From Nansenia antarctica (taxonomy: Eukaryota > Chordata > Actinopteri > Argentiniformes > Microstomatidae), in contig OZ022342.1 of the NCBI GenBank assembly GCA_963989245.1, forward strand, positions 19,385,868 through 19,449,867: a DNA stretch of 64,000 bases. Direction: 5' to 3'. This document shows positions 44,501-53,876 of this stretch, piece by piece. How positions within the stretch are numbered: the first letter of the stretch is position 1; every line of letters starts with the position of its first letter. The notes under the pieces are model-generated. The model was not told the origin of the DNA. It was given only the letters and a program-made list of their open reading frames with translations, and did not search any database. Made by a program: the position numbers and the translations under genes.

Positions 44501-46085
44501 ACAGGGCATGGTCACGCTTGAGGATTTGTTGATGTTACAGAGTGAGGCAAATGCGCTAGACAAAAACCTATGGTTAACAAGAGGAGCTAGTCAGGATGAC
44601 ACAGGTCTATGGAGAAATCATGAGGGACTGGTTGTGGCACCCCCAGATTTATTAGGCATACTTATACAGGAAGCCCATGGATTAGCACATGTGTCCAGGG
44701 GGGAGGTTAGACGCAAGATCACCAAGGAATATGGTTTTTGGGCTCCATATTTGTTGGAACAAATAGACCATGTCCTTGGTCAATGTGTGGTCTGTTTGAA
44801 GAACAATATCAGACCTGGAATACCAGTGGGAACTGGGCATATCCCTACCCCAAACGGGCCAATGAAACATTTAGTGATTGACTATGTGGACATGATTCAA
44901 CCTGTTGCAGGATACAGGTACATGCTAGTTGTAGTAGACAGGTTCAGCAGATGGGTAGAAGCTTGCCCCACTCGAAGAAAGGATGCTCAGTCTGTAGCAA
45001 AGTTCCTATGCAGGGAAGTCATGCCTAGGTTTGGAATTCCAGATAGGATATCGTCAGACAATGGTAAGGAATTTGTGGATAAGACGGTAAAGCTTATACT
45101 ACAAAAGTTGGGAATCAAGCAGAGACTTGGGTGTATTTACTCACCTCAAAGCCAGGGGATAGTAGAGAGGATGAACGGGGTCCTTAAGAACCGTCTTTCT
45201 AAGGTCTGTAAGCATACAGGTCTTAATTGGTTGGAAGGACTCCCTCTTGCATTGATGGCCTGTCGTTCCAGTGAGATTCGAGGGCTGCACTTGACTCCCC
45301 ATGAACTGGTAATGGGGAGGATAATGACAGCTCCCTGTGTACGAACCAGTGGGAAAGGGCCAAGTTTGGCTCTCCTGGAGAGTGACATGAAAGCCTATGT
45401 ACAGTACATGACTAACCGGCAAAAGAGTATCTCTTCTTATGTGCTCCACAAACAGGAACGTGAAGAGGAGGTGAACGCACAGGAGAGGAAGGACGCGTTG
45501 CAACCGGGTGACAAGGTATACGTGAAGGTCTACAGACGGAAGTGGCATGAGGCTCGACGGGAAGGACCATACGAGGTCGTTCGGTGCACTGGGACTGCCC
45601 TCCAAATCAAGGGGTCCCCCACCTGGTATCACGTTCATCACTGCATCAAGGCACCCAATGAGGACGATGAGGGAGAACCTCGGCAGGATGGTGAGGAGAC
45701 CCCTGGGGACGAGGAAGTCCACAGCTTGGACATCCAGGCTGACGAAGATGTTGGTGAGTATCTGCGCCATGATGCAGATGATGCCGGGGGCCTCGTCCCA
45801 GACCCTGTCCAGCCCACTGATGAGTGGGCCAACGGAGACCGTGAAGGATCCAGTGACTGCGACACCCCTCTTGGGGGTTCTACCAAGCCTGGTGTTGCCC
45901 CTGTTGTCACCCCTTCCGACCCTGACAATGCTCCAGACGGAGATGTCAGCAACCCGGGCGGCTGCCCGGACCGAGGTACCATTGAGAGACACAGACCTGT
46001 CAGTGATACACCTCAACCAGACAGACCCCGTAAAACACCAAGGCCAATTAGGAGGAAACTCAAGCCATGCCGTTTCAGAGACTAA
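41565..46085 (+). CDS. pol: Retroviral Pol (protease, RT, RNase H, integrase), by UAG readthrough
   Basis: An open frame in phase with gag directly after its UAG, with no ATG needed. The protease core VDSGAAYT has its Asp codon at 41676. The RT palm shows YMDD at 43098-43109. RNase H shows YWTDGS (Asp at 44028) and a later VYTDSAY. The integrase has an HHCC zinc region (about 44675-44800). Its catalytic triad is Asp at 44880, Asp at 45057 and Glu at 45165, with 35 residues between the last two, the classical D,D-35-E spacing. A GPYEVV motif of the GPY/F module follows, then an acidic C-terminal extension overlapping env in another frame. All catalytic residues I looked for are present. It copies and integrates the viral genome. 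Confidence 0.93.
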   Translation, partial: GCPEDPKGGCQLVVTNRPEDEPTIWVSVNQRPLELMVDSGAAYTCLKPEDATHLPMSGKYVKTIGFEGIKQLIPTTELVSLEYKGQRADLSILVSEHTPIGLLGRDALCQLNCTVKCTPDGCQVTVPQENRQLSVMMDNNASMVYWVGGLSPDLMEPARMWDNYILAHMAEARRPTDPLHCTLQYFREVADATPDEWLKHQPKQVQLSTSCIILGPQGVAMKINSDTYLDQEHKIEGSIPHVTLMISEHYKQKHLGAMMADSEKARFVTTKENPAIWRSIDGQFTKLMISAQGIGHPQTVKLMNRLILPVQADRDLREEMMQNVPADLWAKNSTDIGFVKSARPLRVELIPGAEPPWKNQYPLKQEAIDGIEPQIKGLLEAGVLKITQYPLSNTPLLPVTKPDGSYRLVHDLRAVNEVVVSYPAEVPDPHVLLTQIPSTAKVFTVIDLCGAFFSIPLSVESQGLFGFTYKGQHYQYTRMPQGYKHSPHVFNQVLREDLDGLEQMISSTAIQYMDDILLCAPDEETCHRDSVKLLKVLAEKGHKVSKKKLQYCQEKVTYLGQSITQGHRSVTNEHLEAIQKAPKPRTVREMMMFLGITGYSSAWVEDYTRLVAPLRGMIKETGSDNLQSCITWTREADLAFETIKHKLQEAPALALPDYSKEFGLYVSSSAEGKYACAVLTQPTGIGPSPQPIAYYSVAYSEVEMGFAPCYRAMAGAYLMYEKATTLTMGYPITILCHHSLRNLLNQGKYTLTMPRIRDYYRMLEREDVTLLRCNTLNPAETLPTPEDGEPHDCVKEATRYSKLRADLLALPLKEADVEYWTDGSCYRVGEHLRAGYAIVRSQNSEFIVEQAEAVPQPCSAQLAELIALTEACNLGTGQRVTVYTDSAYAHNVCHLHGAVWKGRGFKKTDGSPIQHHAQIMKLLQAMMKPRELAIVKCAAHRSDSSHVTQGNRAADDAAKAITGADKAGKVLLVTHEVQLQGMVTLEDLLMLQSEANALDKNLWLTRGASQDDTGLWRNHEGLVVAPPDLLGILIQEAHGLAHVSRGEVRRKITKEYGFWAPYLLEQIDHVLGQCVVCLKNNIRPGIPVGTGHIPTPNGPMKHLVIDYVDMIQPVAGYRYMLVVVDRFSRWVEACPTRRKDAQSVAKFLCREVMPRFGIPDRISSDNGKEFVDKTVKLILQKLGIKQRLGCIYSPQSQGIVERMNGVLKNRLSKVCKHTGLNWLEGLPLALMACRSSEIRGLHLTPHELVMGRIMTAPCVRTSGKGPSLALLESDMKAYVQYMTNRQKSISSYVLHKQEREEEVNAQERKDALQPGDKVYVKVYRRKWHEARREGPYEVVRCTGTALQIKGSPTWYHVHHCIKAPNEDDEGEPRQDGEETPGDEEVHSLDIQADEDVGEYLRHDADDAGGLVPDPVQPTDEWANGDREGSSDCDTPLGGSTKPGVAPVVTPSDPDNAPDGDVSNPGGCPDRGTIERHRPVSDTPQPDRPRKTPRPIRRKLKPCRFRD

Positions 46086-48087
46086 TATACCCCTTAGTGT
46101 TCCTACCCCATTGACTTCTTTGGACAATGTTACACTTTACTCACACACTGTTATGCCTGGACGTCAGAGAAGAATGATCATAGCAAGTAGAGCTTTTGCT
46201 TGCCCACATTCACGTTGTACTGTTGATGATTGTTTGATCTATACCGCCGAAGAGAGCAAGTGGTATTTATTGGATACTACATATGTTACACTTGATCAAT
46301 ACTCAAGCAACACGCAAGAAACTCGTGTGACATTAACTAATGTTGACCAGAGGTCGAACTCGTATTGGTGTGCTAGACGTGATATCGGTGAACCGGTGGC
46401 TAGTAAATCCAACAATTTCAAGGACAAAATTTGTAGGACCAGGCCTGACTTTCCACACCACTATAGGTTGGACTGTGAGACATTGGTGCATAAATATGTT
46501 CACGATGAGTTACCAGGAAAGGTTGAAAATGTTGCTGTGAAGGCTCCTACGAAGGCGATTGTAGTCGCTACTGACGATTATTTGTTGTATGATTCTAATC
46601 ACCTGGGGACACGGTCCCACCCTAATTCTGCCACTAGTATCATGAAAGATTTTGCTTCAAAAATGAATTATTCTGATTGCTGGATTTGTCAACAGGTCCC
46701 TGTAAGTGCGTCCGCTCCTATGTTTTTCCCCATACCGTTAACTAAAGCAGAATGGCTTCATTATAATTGGCAGGGTTTAGCCCCATTTGTTTTACAGGGC
46801 AAGAACCAGAGCTCTTCTTGTCAGCCCAGCACGATTCTGGTTCCTTTAAATTCTTCCTATGCAGGTGTGGATATTGGTGTGTTGGAACGTCTGACAGCAG
46901 CGGTTAACAAACACCATAGGCCTAGCGGTGTGGGGAAGGTTATTATTGATAGGCTTACACATTTGTCACAACCAACAGGTCCGAAGAAGATATATATTAT
47001 CCAAGCTATGTTCGCTCAATTAAATGGTACTGCATTGAGTCCTCATCTGTCATGTTCTGGGAGTGTGACTTCTACACGGTGGAGGGGTTCAGTTGTTATT
47101 TCTGGATTGAAATGTAAAGTTGTTGATTGTGCTATGGTGCCTCAAATGAAATTACATGATACCAATACTACCAGACGGCAGAAAGGCACCACGCAGCTTA
47201 AAGTCATGCCTCTCGTAAATATTACAACCTGTATTGACATTCAAGTACGGCCCAAGATCAGCTCGGTTCGTCAGTTAGGGGCTGCGTCTTGTATAGGTGG
47301 AACCATTTTCTCGTATCCTGGTACGGAGCTTCAACTCCCGGAACATGTGTTTCTTGTGTGTGATAATGATGCATTCTCTAAGCTTCCTGCTTTGATTGAG
47401 GGTGGTTGTTATTTGGCTCATCTGATACCTTTGATTAGGAAAGTTACTCGGGAGGAGATGTCTGTACTTCACAAACAAGCAACCCATCGTAGTCGTAGGG
47501 CGTTGTCTACCGCTCAGAAGTTTTTTGGCCTAATATTCCCAAGTTATGGTGTCTACAACTCTCAGACTGAATTAAGTGCCTTATCATCCGTTCTTGAAAA
47601 ACACATTAATGCTTCGGATGCTGTAGTGTCTGCCCTGGCCACTGAATTGACTGAAACTAAGAATGTAGCTCTCCAAAATAGAATGGCTTTGGACATTATT
47701 TTGGCCAGTCAGGGTGGTACTTGTGCTTTGATAGGCGGTGAATGCTGCAGTTATATTTCGGATTCTGGTAACGCTTTGCATGATTTTCATGAATCTAACA
47801 AGAAGGGTGTAGAGGATTTACATAAAGAACACGGTTGGAATATGTTAGATTTCTTTGATTCTGCTTTTTCAGGTATTGGTAATATGATCAGGTCCGTCGC
47901 TATTATTTTTGTTGTCATTATCATCTGTATTATGTTACTTGGTATTTTGATCAAATGTTGTGGAAAGTGTATTTCTGATGTTCCTATTAATGCTTTAATG
48001 TTGACCAACATAGCTGATGAGCAAAAGCTGGATTCTGTTTTGCTTTCTGATTTTGTTTCCTCCTTTGATGATTTGTTTATTAAGTGA
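45547..48087 (+). CDS. env: Retroviral envelope glycoprotein (gamma type)
   Basis: 846 codons from the first ATG, overlapping pol by 539 nt in a different frame. The true start and signal sequence are uncertain because env is normally made from spliced RNA. A hydrophobic stretch at about residues 105-130 could be the signal or leader anchor. The surface subunit has a CWIC (CXXC) motif at 378-381. A furin-type RSRR site is at 648-651, followed by the transmembrane subunit. That subunit carries a CX6CC motif (Cys 726, 733, 734), a membrane helix at about 783-804 and a cytoplasmic tail of about 40 residues. CXXC plus CX6CC is the gammaretrovirus-type pattern of a disulfide-linked envelope. The frame is uninterrupted. 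Receptor use cannot be read from the sequence. Confidence 0.9.
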   Translation: MRLDGKDHTRSFGALGLPSKSRGPPPGITFITASRHPMRTMRENLGRMVRRPLGTRKSTAWTSRLTKMLVSICAMMQMMPGASSQTLSSPLMSGPTETVKDPVTATPLLGVLPSLVLPLLSPLPTLTMLQTEMSATRAAARTEVPLRDTDLSVIHLNQTDPVKHQGQLGGNSSHAVSETNIPLSVPTPLTSLDNVTLYSHTVMPGRQRRMIIASRAFACPHSRCTVDDCLIYTAEESKWYLLDTTYVTLDQYSSNTQETRVTLTNVDQRSNSYWCARRDIGEPVASKSNNFKDKICRTRPDFPHHYRLDCETLVHKYVHDELPGKVENVAVKAPTKAIVVATDDYLLYDSNHLGTRSHPNSATSIMKDFASKMNYSDCWICQQVPVSASAPMFFPIPLTKAEWLHYNWQGLAPFVLQGKNQSSSCQPSTILVPLNSSYAGVDIGVLERLTAAVNKHHRPSGVGKVIIDRLTHLSQPTGPKKIYIIQAMFAQLNGTALSPHLSCSGSVTSTRWRGSVVISGLKCKVVDCAMVPQMKLHDTNTTRRQKGTTQLKVMPLVNITTCIDIQVRPKISSVRQLGAASCIGGTIFSYPGTELQLPEHVFLVCDNDAFSKLPALIEGGCYLAHLIPLIRKVTREEMSVLHKQATHRSRRALSTAQKFFGLIFPSYGVYNSQTELSALSSVLEKHINASDAVVSALATELTETKNVALQNRMALDIILASQGGTCALIGGECCSYISDSGNALHDFHESNKKGVEDLHKEHGWNMLDFFDSAFSGIGNMIRSVAIIFVVIIICIMLLGILIKCCGKCISDVPINALMLTNIADEQKLDSVLLSDFVSSFDDLFIK

Positions 48088-48608
48088 TGTTTTATGATTA
48101 ATTGCTTCGATTACGGTTTGTTTCTTTCTATATCATGTGATTGATGTCAGTTGAGTAGTGGTGTGGTGGTTATGCAAAGATAGGTAAGCGGTTCTGTTCC
48201 TAGCACAACGAAGAAAACACTCTTGACTGGGAAAGGATATCAATCTGAGAAAGCGGTAAAGGCTGTTCTCCAACTGGGTTCATGTGCTAGTAACCTCTGT
48301 CCCTGGCGCTTCAAGGACAAAGAAAACATCGGTCGTTGGAAGTTTCTATATTAATTTGTGCATGATGGACTGTGTTTAGTTTAATTGTGGTTGTTATTTT
48401 CAAGATTCTTTTTATTATTGGTTGGTTTCTATTTTTTGCATGATGTCTTTGGGTTCTTAATAGTTATTTTTTATTTTTTTATTTTTTAATTTTTTATTTT
48501 TTTATTTTTTATATTTTCTTAGCTGTGATATGTGGGGTTTGTGTTTTTGTTTTGGTTTATGTGATCATTTAGTTTCGGAACACCCTCTGGGTGGTCCGAG
48601 GGGGGATG
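48088..48608 (+). other. Retroviral 3' untranslated region and polypurine tract
   Basis: Non-coding sequence between env and the 3' LTR, with a T/A-rich homopolymer stretch (48470-48525). A purine tract GAGGGGGGATG (48598-48608) directly abuts the LTR and would prime plus-strand synthesis. No accessory gene is visible. Confidence 0.85.
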
Positions 48609-49077
48609 TGTAGTATATTTTTACACATTAATAGCCTTCTTATATAACGTATATCTTACACATATATTCACGTATATTTTACACATATTACACGTATATT
48701 TTTATTACTTCATATATACTTTATTAAATACTTTTATTATTTCATTACAAACGATCTCGGGAAGATTTTCAATTGTCGCACATGCGCAGTCACACACACA
48801 CGCACATGCACGCCCCCGAGGGTCTAGGCCAATCAGAGGCCTAGAAGGAAGGATCATGATTGGCCAAGAATATACTGTGATGTGATTGGCTGAGGGCCGC
48901 TATAAAACCTCTGTGCTGAGTCTGGAGCGGTCTGCCTGCTGACTACCTCGAATCACGTTGTGACTGTTTCGTGTGCCTGTAATCTGAGGACCCGATCTTT
49001 TTTGAATAAATACTTTTAAACTTTGGCCAGGAGTTTTCACCTCTTCTTTTATCACTGAAACAGAGAAATATTCGACA
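48609..49077 (+). repeat. 3' LTR of the endogenous retrovirus (469 bp)
   Basis: Same length as the 5' LTR, and I found no difference when reading them side by side. It is followed by the GTAG duplication (49078-49081) and then protocadherin intergenic DNA. Confidence 0.96.
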
Positions 49078-49402
49078 GTAGCATATAATATAATTCCATT
49101 GGCCAATGAAATATGTCTGCAAGATGTTATCTTAACTTCGAAATACATTGCTAGCGTGTCAATTATATATTAAATGGCATATGGTTTTTATAGCTACATT
49201 AATGTAAGGTTATTGCTTCAAACTTCTAAAAATGCACATGGTATAAAAAGGACACGACGATTATACTAGCCAATTAAAATATTGTAAGACATGGAATAGC
49301 TTGGGCATTCTCAAAAAGTTAATCATGTACAATTCATAATAATTGCTTTCAATGTTCAAATCGTGAGAGAGAAAACACATTAGTGCAGCCATGTTAGCTC
49401 AC

Positions 49403-51811
49403 CTCGAATTCCCCAGCGCTATTCAGCATGTGTGTGCTGTCCTCAACCGAGATGCTTAGGTTCTTCTTCAGAGTGTTATCAGACAGTAGCGTGCTGTCAT
49501 TGTATGGCGTAACAAACTTGAAGTCACTGGTGCGTGAGCCCGTTGTCAGGTATGCGTCATAATTGTAAGAGCTACGGAGAGTTCCAGCTCCATCCACCTC
49601 TGCATAGTTGGGAGGGAAATACGCGCTGGGAATGGTGACTGCTCCATCAAACAACATTCGAGGCTTTCTCCTGCGGCAAAACCTCACGGCCACGATGAGA
49701 ATAATGAAAGTGATGAAAAAAGTGGAAACGGAAACTAGGGCGATGATTAAATAGGAGGTGAGTTTGGAAGTACTCCCCTCATAAGACATGTCTTTCAGTT
49801 CTGGAACTTCAGCCAAGTTGTCTGATATAAGTAAATATACTGAACATGTTGTAGAGAGAGAGGGCTGTCCGTTATCTTTCACTGATATAACTAGGTTCTG
49901 CTTCATACTATCAGATTCAGAAATGTCCCGCTGTGCCCTGATCTCTCCGCTGTGGAGACCGATATTGAAAAGTCCCGGATCAGTGGATTTCACGATCTGA
50001 TATGAAAGCCATGCGTTCTGTCCAGAGTCAGAATCCACAGCGATCACCTTGGAAACAAGGGACCCCGCCATAGCAGCTTTGGGGACCATCTCAGTCATCA
50101 AGGAGTTCCCTGCTGTAGCAGGATATAATATCTGTGGAGAGTTATCATTCTCATCCGTTATGAAGACACTCACAGTCACGTTACTGCTGAGCGGAGGTGA
50201 ACCATTGTCTCTGGCTACAACGTGGACTTTGAAGCTCCTAAACTGCTCATAATCAAATGCTCTCACAGCATGGATCACCCCCGTGTCTCTGTTAATGGAT
50301 AAGAATGACGACACTGGAACACCGTTGACCTCACTGGGCAGTAGAGAATAGACCACTGTACCGTTCTGTCTCCAGTCTGGGTCTCTGGCAGTAACAGAAC
50401 ATATAGAGGAGCCAGGCTTGTTATTCTCAGTCACATAGGCGCTGTAGGATTGTTCTTCAAACACAGGTGGATTGTCATTGACGTCTGAGACAGATAAATG
50501 AATAGTCTTGGATGAGGATAAAGGTGGAGACCCTTCGTCAGTCGCAGTGATTGTGATGTTATAATCTGAAATCATCTCACGGTCTAGTTTACTTGTAGTA
50601 ACCAGAGAATAATAATTTTTGATTGAGGGGTTTAATTTGAAGGGAACATTTTGCTGAATAGAGCAGCGAACCTGTTTATTTCTCTCTGAGTCTTCATCCT
50701 GTACATTAATTATGCCCACCTCAGCGCCAGGTAACACATTCTCAGGAACAGGATTGTTAAACGATTTGATAAATATAATAGGTGCGTTGTCATTCACATC
50801 TGTGATTTCGATTATAACTTTACAATTTGAAGCTGACCCTAAACCATCCTTTGCCTCTAGGCTCATTTCATGATATGTTTCCTCTTCAAAATCAATAGGG
50901 CCTCTTACTGTTATTTCTCCGGTGGTCTGATTGATAGAAAATAGTTTCCCTGCTCTGTTACTTAAACGACTAAATTCATAAATCACCTCTCCATTTAGTC
51001 CTTCGTCTGCATCAGTAGCCGTTACTGTTGTTACTACTGTACCTAACGGAGCGTTTTCGGGTAGACTGACCTTGTAGACATTCTGGCTAAACACCGGAAA
51101 ATTATCGTTCGCATCTAAAACTGTGACGTGTATAACAACAGTCCCAGATCTCTGTGGAGTCCCACCATCAACCGCAGTCAATAAGAGGTTCATCTCCTGC
51201 TGTTGTTCACGATCTAACTCCTTTTCTAATATTAATTCACTGTATTTCCCTCCGTCTGAGTTCGTATTAACACTTAAACCGAAGTAGTCATTTTTTTCAA
51301 GAGAATATTTTTGAACTGCGTTTTGTCCAATATCCGCATCATGGGCCTCGCGCAGTAGGAAATGAGTTCCTCTATTTGCTGACTCCCAGATTTCCAGTTG
51401 GATGCGGTTATTAGAAAATACTGGAGAGTTGTCGTTTACGTCTTGGATCTGTACAATAATACGATGTAATTCTAGAGGATTCTCTAACACAAGCTCGTAT
51501 TTTAAAGAACAAGATACCCGCGACCTACACAGCTCCTCCCTGTCTATTGTTTCAGACACAACGAAATCTCCAGTATTCAGATTAATGTCACAATAACGTT
51601 GACGACTGCCATCCATATCCAAACGAGCCTTACGAGTAGAAAATCCTCTCGCATCCAGCCCCAGATCCTTAGCCAAGTTTCCAATCACAGATCCGCGTTT
51701 CATCTCCTCCGGAATAGCATAGTTCATGTCTCCAAGGCTTGTCCGCACTAAGAACACAATAAAAAGCAGACAGCTCCTCGAGGCTGATACTGATAATCCA
51801 ACGTGTCCCAT
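49403..51811 (-). CDS. pcdhg: Protocadherin gamma-A-like variable exon H (MGHVG start, divergent tail)
   Basis: An 803-codon intact exon, from the ATG of [16 protein letters not shown] to GAG at the donor GTGAGCT. EC repeats, linkers and membrane helix are those of the MEHVG class, with the EC2 version [15 protein letters not shown]. It departs from its paralogues at two places. The juxtamembrane part reads YEGSTSKL. The last 30 residues ([12 protein letters not shown] ... NSAGEFE) differ, and the donor is GTGAGC where the others have GTAAATC. The 3' end of the exon and its intron flank therefore escaped the homogenisation seen elsewhere. The retrovirus begins about 320 bp beyond this donor. 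Confidence 0.94.
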
Positions 51812-51954
51812 AATCCCAAACTGTATAAATCTTACTAAAAGGGATCTGAAATTATGTTTTTCAACCCTTAAAATCAAACATTTACTCTGTAATTGTGTCC
51901 AATAACACGCACAATATGGTCCATCTGAAAGAGCTGGCGGTTTGTGTCCCCGAA

Positions 51955-52045
51955 AATATATTCCTCCCTTTTACGGTTAAACTGGGTGGAGACATGTCTA
52001 TCGTCCAATATTCAGTGAACAGCGACGCGTAGAGTAATCCTTGGA
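51955..52045 (-). promoter_or_regulatory. Conserved promoter block (CSE/CGCT box) of exon H
   Basis: CTGGGTGGAGACATGTCTAT, then TTCAGTGAACAGCGACGCGT, almost the same as at exons C and I. Confidence 0.7.
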
Positions 52046-52129
52046 AAACTACATTCAAATGTTTAAAACAGAGATTCCAACACAAAGGCTGTAGATACAA
52101 CATACGTCGCTTGAAGTACAGTTTTTCAC

Positions 52130-53182
52130 ATGAAGTATACCCAACATTGCACATACTTTAGCCTAAAGCATGGAGGGGGGAAAATATGTTTTTGTTCCCT
52201 TATACGTTGTACAGCTGGAAGGCCGACCATTAGCTCAGTACATTTCCTTTCTTTGAATCTTCTACGGAGCTGTCCACGTGTGTGGTGCTGAAACATTGCA
52301 GACGTCCTTTTTCTAAATTACAACCGGGTAGCCTACTTATCTTACTGGTAGGCCTAGATACGGAGCTTATTCGTAATGGAAAATAATGACGGATCGATTG
52401 ACCAACCACAAATGACAAAGAACAACCTATATTTACAGTATGTGTATTACATAAACCTACACTGCATGTAAATAGATTTAGTAGTGGTTTTGCTATGCAA
52501 AAGGCGTATACAAATCCACTTATTCAACTAATAGTATGTTAGATCAGCATTACTGACGTAATTAAATGATAATTTGATTACATCGAATTACACTATAATA
52601 AACCCATGTCTACAATAAATGTTAAGCCATGTAGAAATGTCAAGAAGACTTTAAGATGACTAGAGAGTAATTATAGCATCAATATACCAACATGTGCATT
52701 GTGATCTGGCCATGTAAATCAATACATGTTTAGCCATGTGACCACAGCTCACTATCACACACTAGATGTAATAAAGCATTGCAGTGTTTAATAAAACAAC
52801 ACAACCCAAAATGTGCAATGGACAAGGTCAGAGAGAAAAGGTGGAATTAAAATTGTATTGTGCAAGCAGGTGAAAAAACAAACTCCAAGTTCATAGAAAT
52901 CTAATTCTTGAACAAATAACATTTTAGATCAGCACTAATGACAGAATAAATTGATTATTTTAATTGTATTTCATCCAACTTGTATAAGCCAATTTCTTCC
53001 ATGAAATTAAAGAGCATAGTGAAAATATATCATTGAGAATAGCCAGAAACAATAAAGAAGACGAGAATCATTAAAGCATTAAAATACCAATATGTGCTGT
53101 ATGTATCCATGTGAATCAATAGATGTTTGGCCACACACCAGCAGCAAAAATAGCATTGCAGTGTTTGAGTTAAAAACATATT
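52130..53182. other. Intergenic unit between exons I and H (no gene)
   Basis: Another copy of the inter-exon unit seen at 1-1199, 19795-21026 and 56600-57808; it is interrupted by the LINE at 53183. Confidence 0.75.
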
Positions 53183-53731
53183 GCACTAAAATGAGGGACC
53201 ACATCTTCCCTGGCCTCATCTCCCTTCACTGGCTCCCAGTAAAGCAGAGAGTGAAGTTCAAGATCTGCACCTTGTCTACAAAGCTCTCAACAGTCTCGCC
53301 CCACCCTACATCAAGGACCTCCTGGACCTGTCTTCCACCTCAAGGCCCAGGCTCAGGTCTGACGCCCAACTCAGCCTGAGGGTCCCCCGCACCAACCTCA
53401 AGAGGAAGGGTGACCGTGCCTTTGCGGTGATAGCACCGACCCTGTAGAACACGCTCCCTTCCGCCATCAAGTCTGCCCGCACTCTGGACTCCTTTAGAGC
53501 CAAGTTAAAAACCCACCTCTTTGTCAATGATGTTCCCTAAGTCTACTCCCTATTTGTTGTAAATTGTATCCCTTGAGATGTTCGTTTAAGTAGTCTGTGT
53601 CTGTTTGCTTTCTGTGTTCCTTGTCCTTATCCTTGTCTTTATCTGTTCCTTTACCCGGGCTGCGCCCCGGGCCGATGTAAAAGTTGGATGGGGGGCGCAT
53701 TATAAATAAAATTAACATTAACATTAACATT
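53183..53731 (+). mobile_element. 5'-truncated LINE tail with (TTAACA)n-type end
   Basis: The insert is absent from the paralogous sites near 20885 and 57665. It is flanked by AACATATT (53175-53182 and 53732-53739), an 8-bp target duplication. It encodes the end of a LINE ORF in the plus strand, with SLHWLPVKQRVKFKI and later a KTHLF-type ending, but with stops and a frameshift. It ends with repeated ATTAAC. This is a non-functional fragment. Confidence 0.88.
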
Positions 53732-53876
53732 AACATATTCCATCCTTCATACAAGCTCAGATACCTTAGAATTCAGAGAGAATAATACAATCCTACAGTT
53801 CAAGCAGGTAAAAAGCAGATAAAAAATGTAAGCAATCATGTATTCATGGGCTATGACGTTAAAATGTGGGATTTAC

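Larger units (their letters stand above)
36255..49077 (+). mobile_element. Endogenous retrovirus, complete gag-pol-env provirus
   Basis: A 12.8-kb provirus inserted on the plus strand between the exon H donor and the exon G promoter, antisense to the protocadherins. It has identical 469-bp LTRs and a 4-bp duplication GTAG (36251-36254 and 49078-49081). It also has a tRNA-Arg primer site, a long leader, gag, pol in the same frame beyond a UAG, env overlapping pol, and a purine tract. Gag late domain, single zinc knuckle, UAG readthrough and Env CXXC/CX6CC motifs point to the gamma/epsilon group. The tRNA-Arg primer and long leader recall snakehead retrovirus (from memory). All three long frames are open. 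Confidence 0.95.

Noticed and set aside
45141..46127. 328-codon minus-strand frame over the pol/env overlap, and the 202-codon one at 39880-40488
   Set aside because: They lie antisense to clear retroviral genes with intact motifs, and they show no domain features. Base composition explains the open frames.
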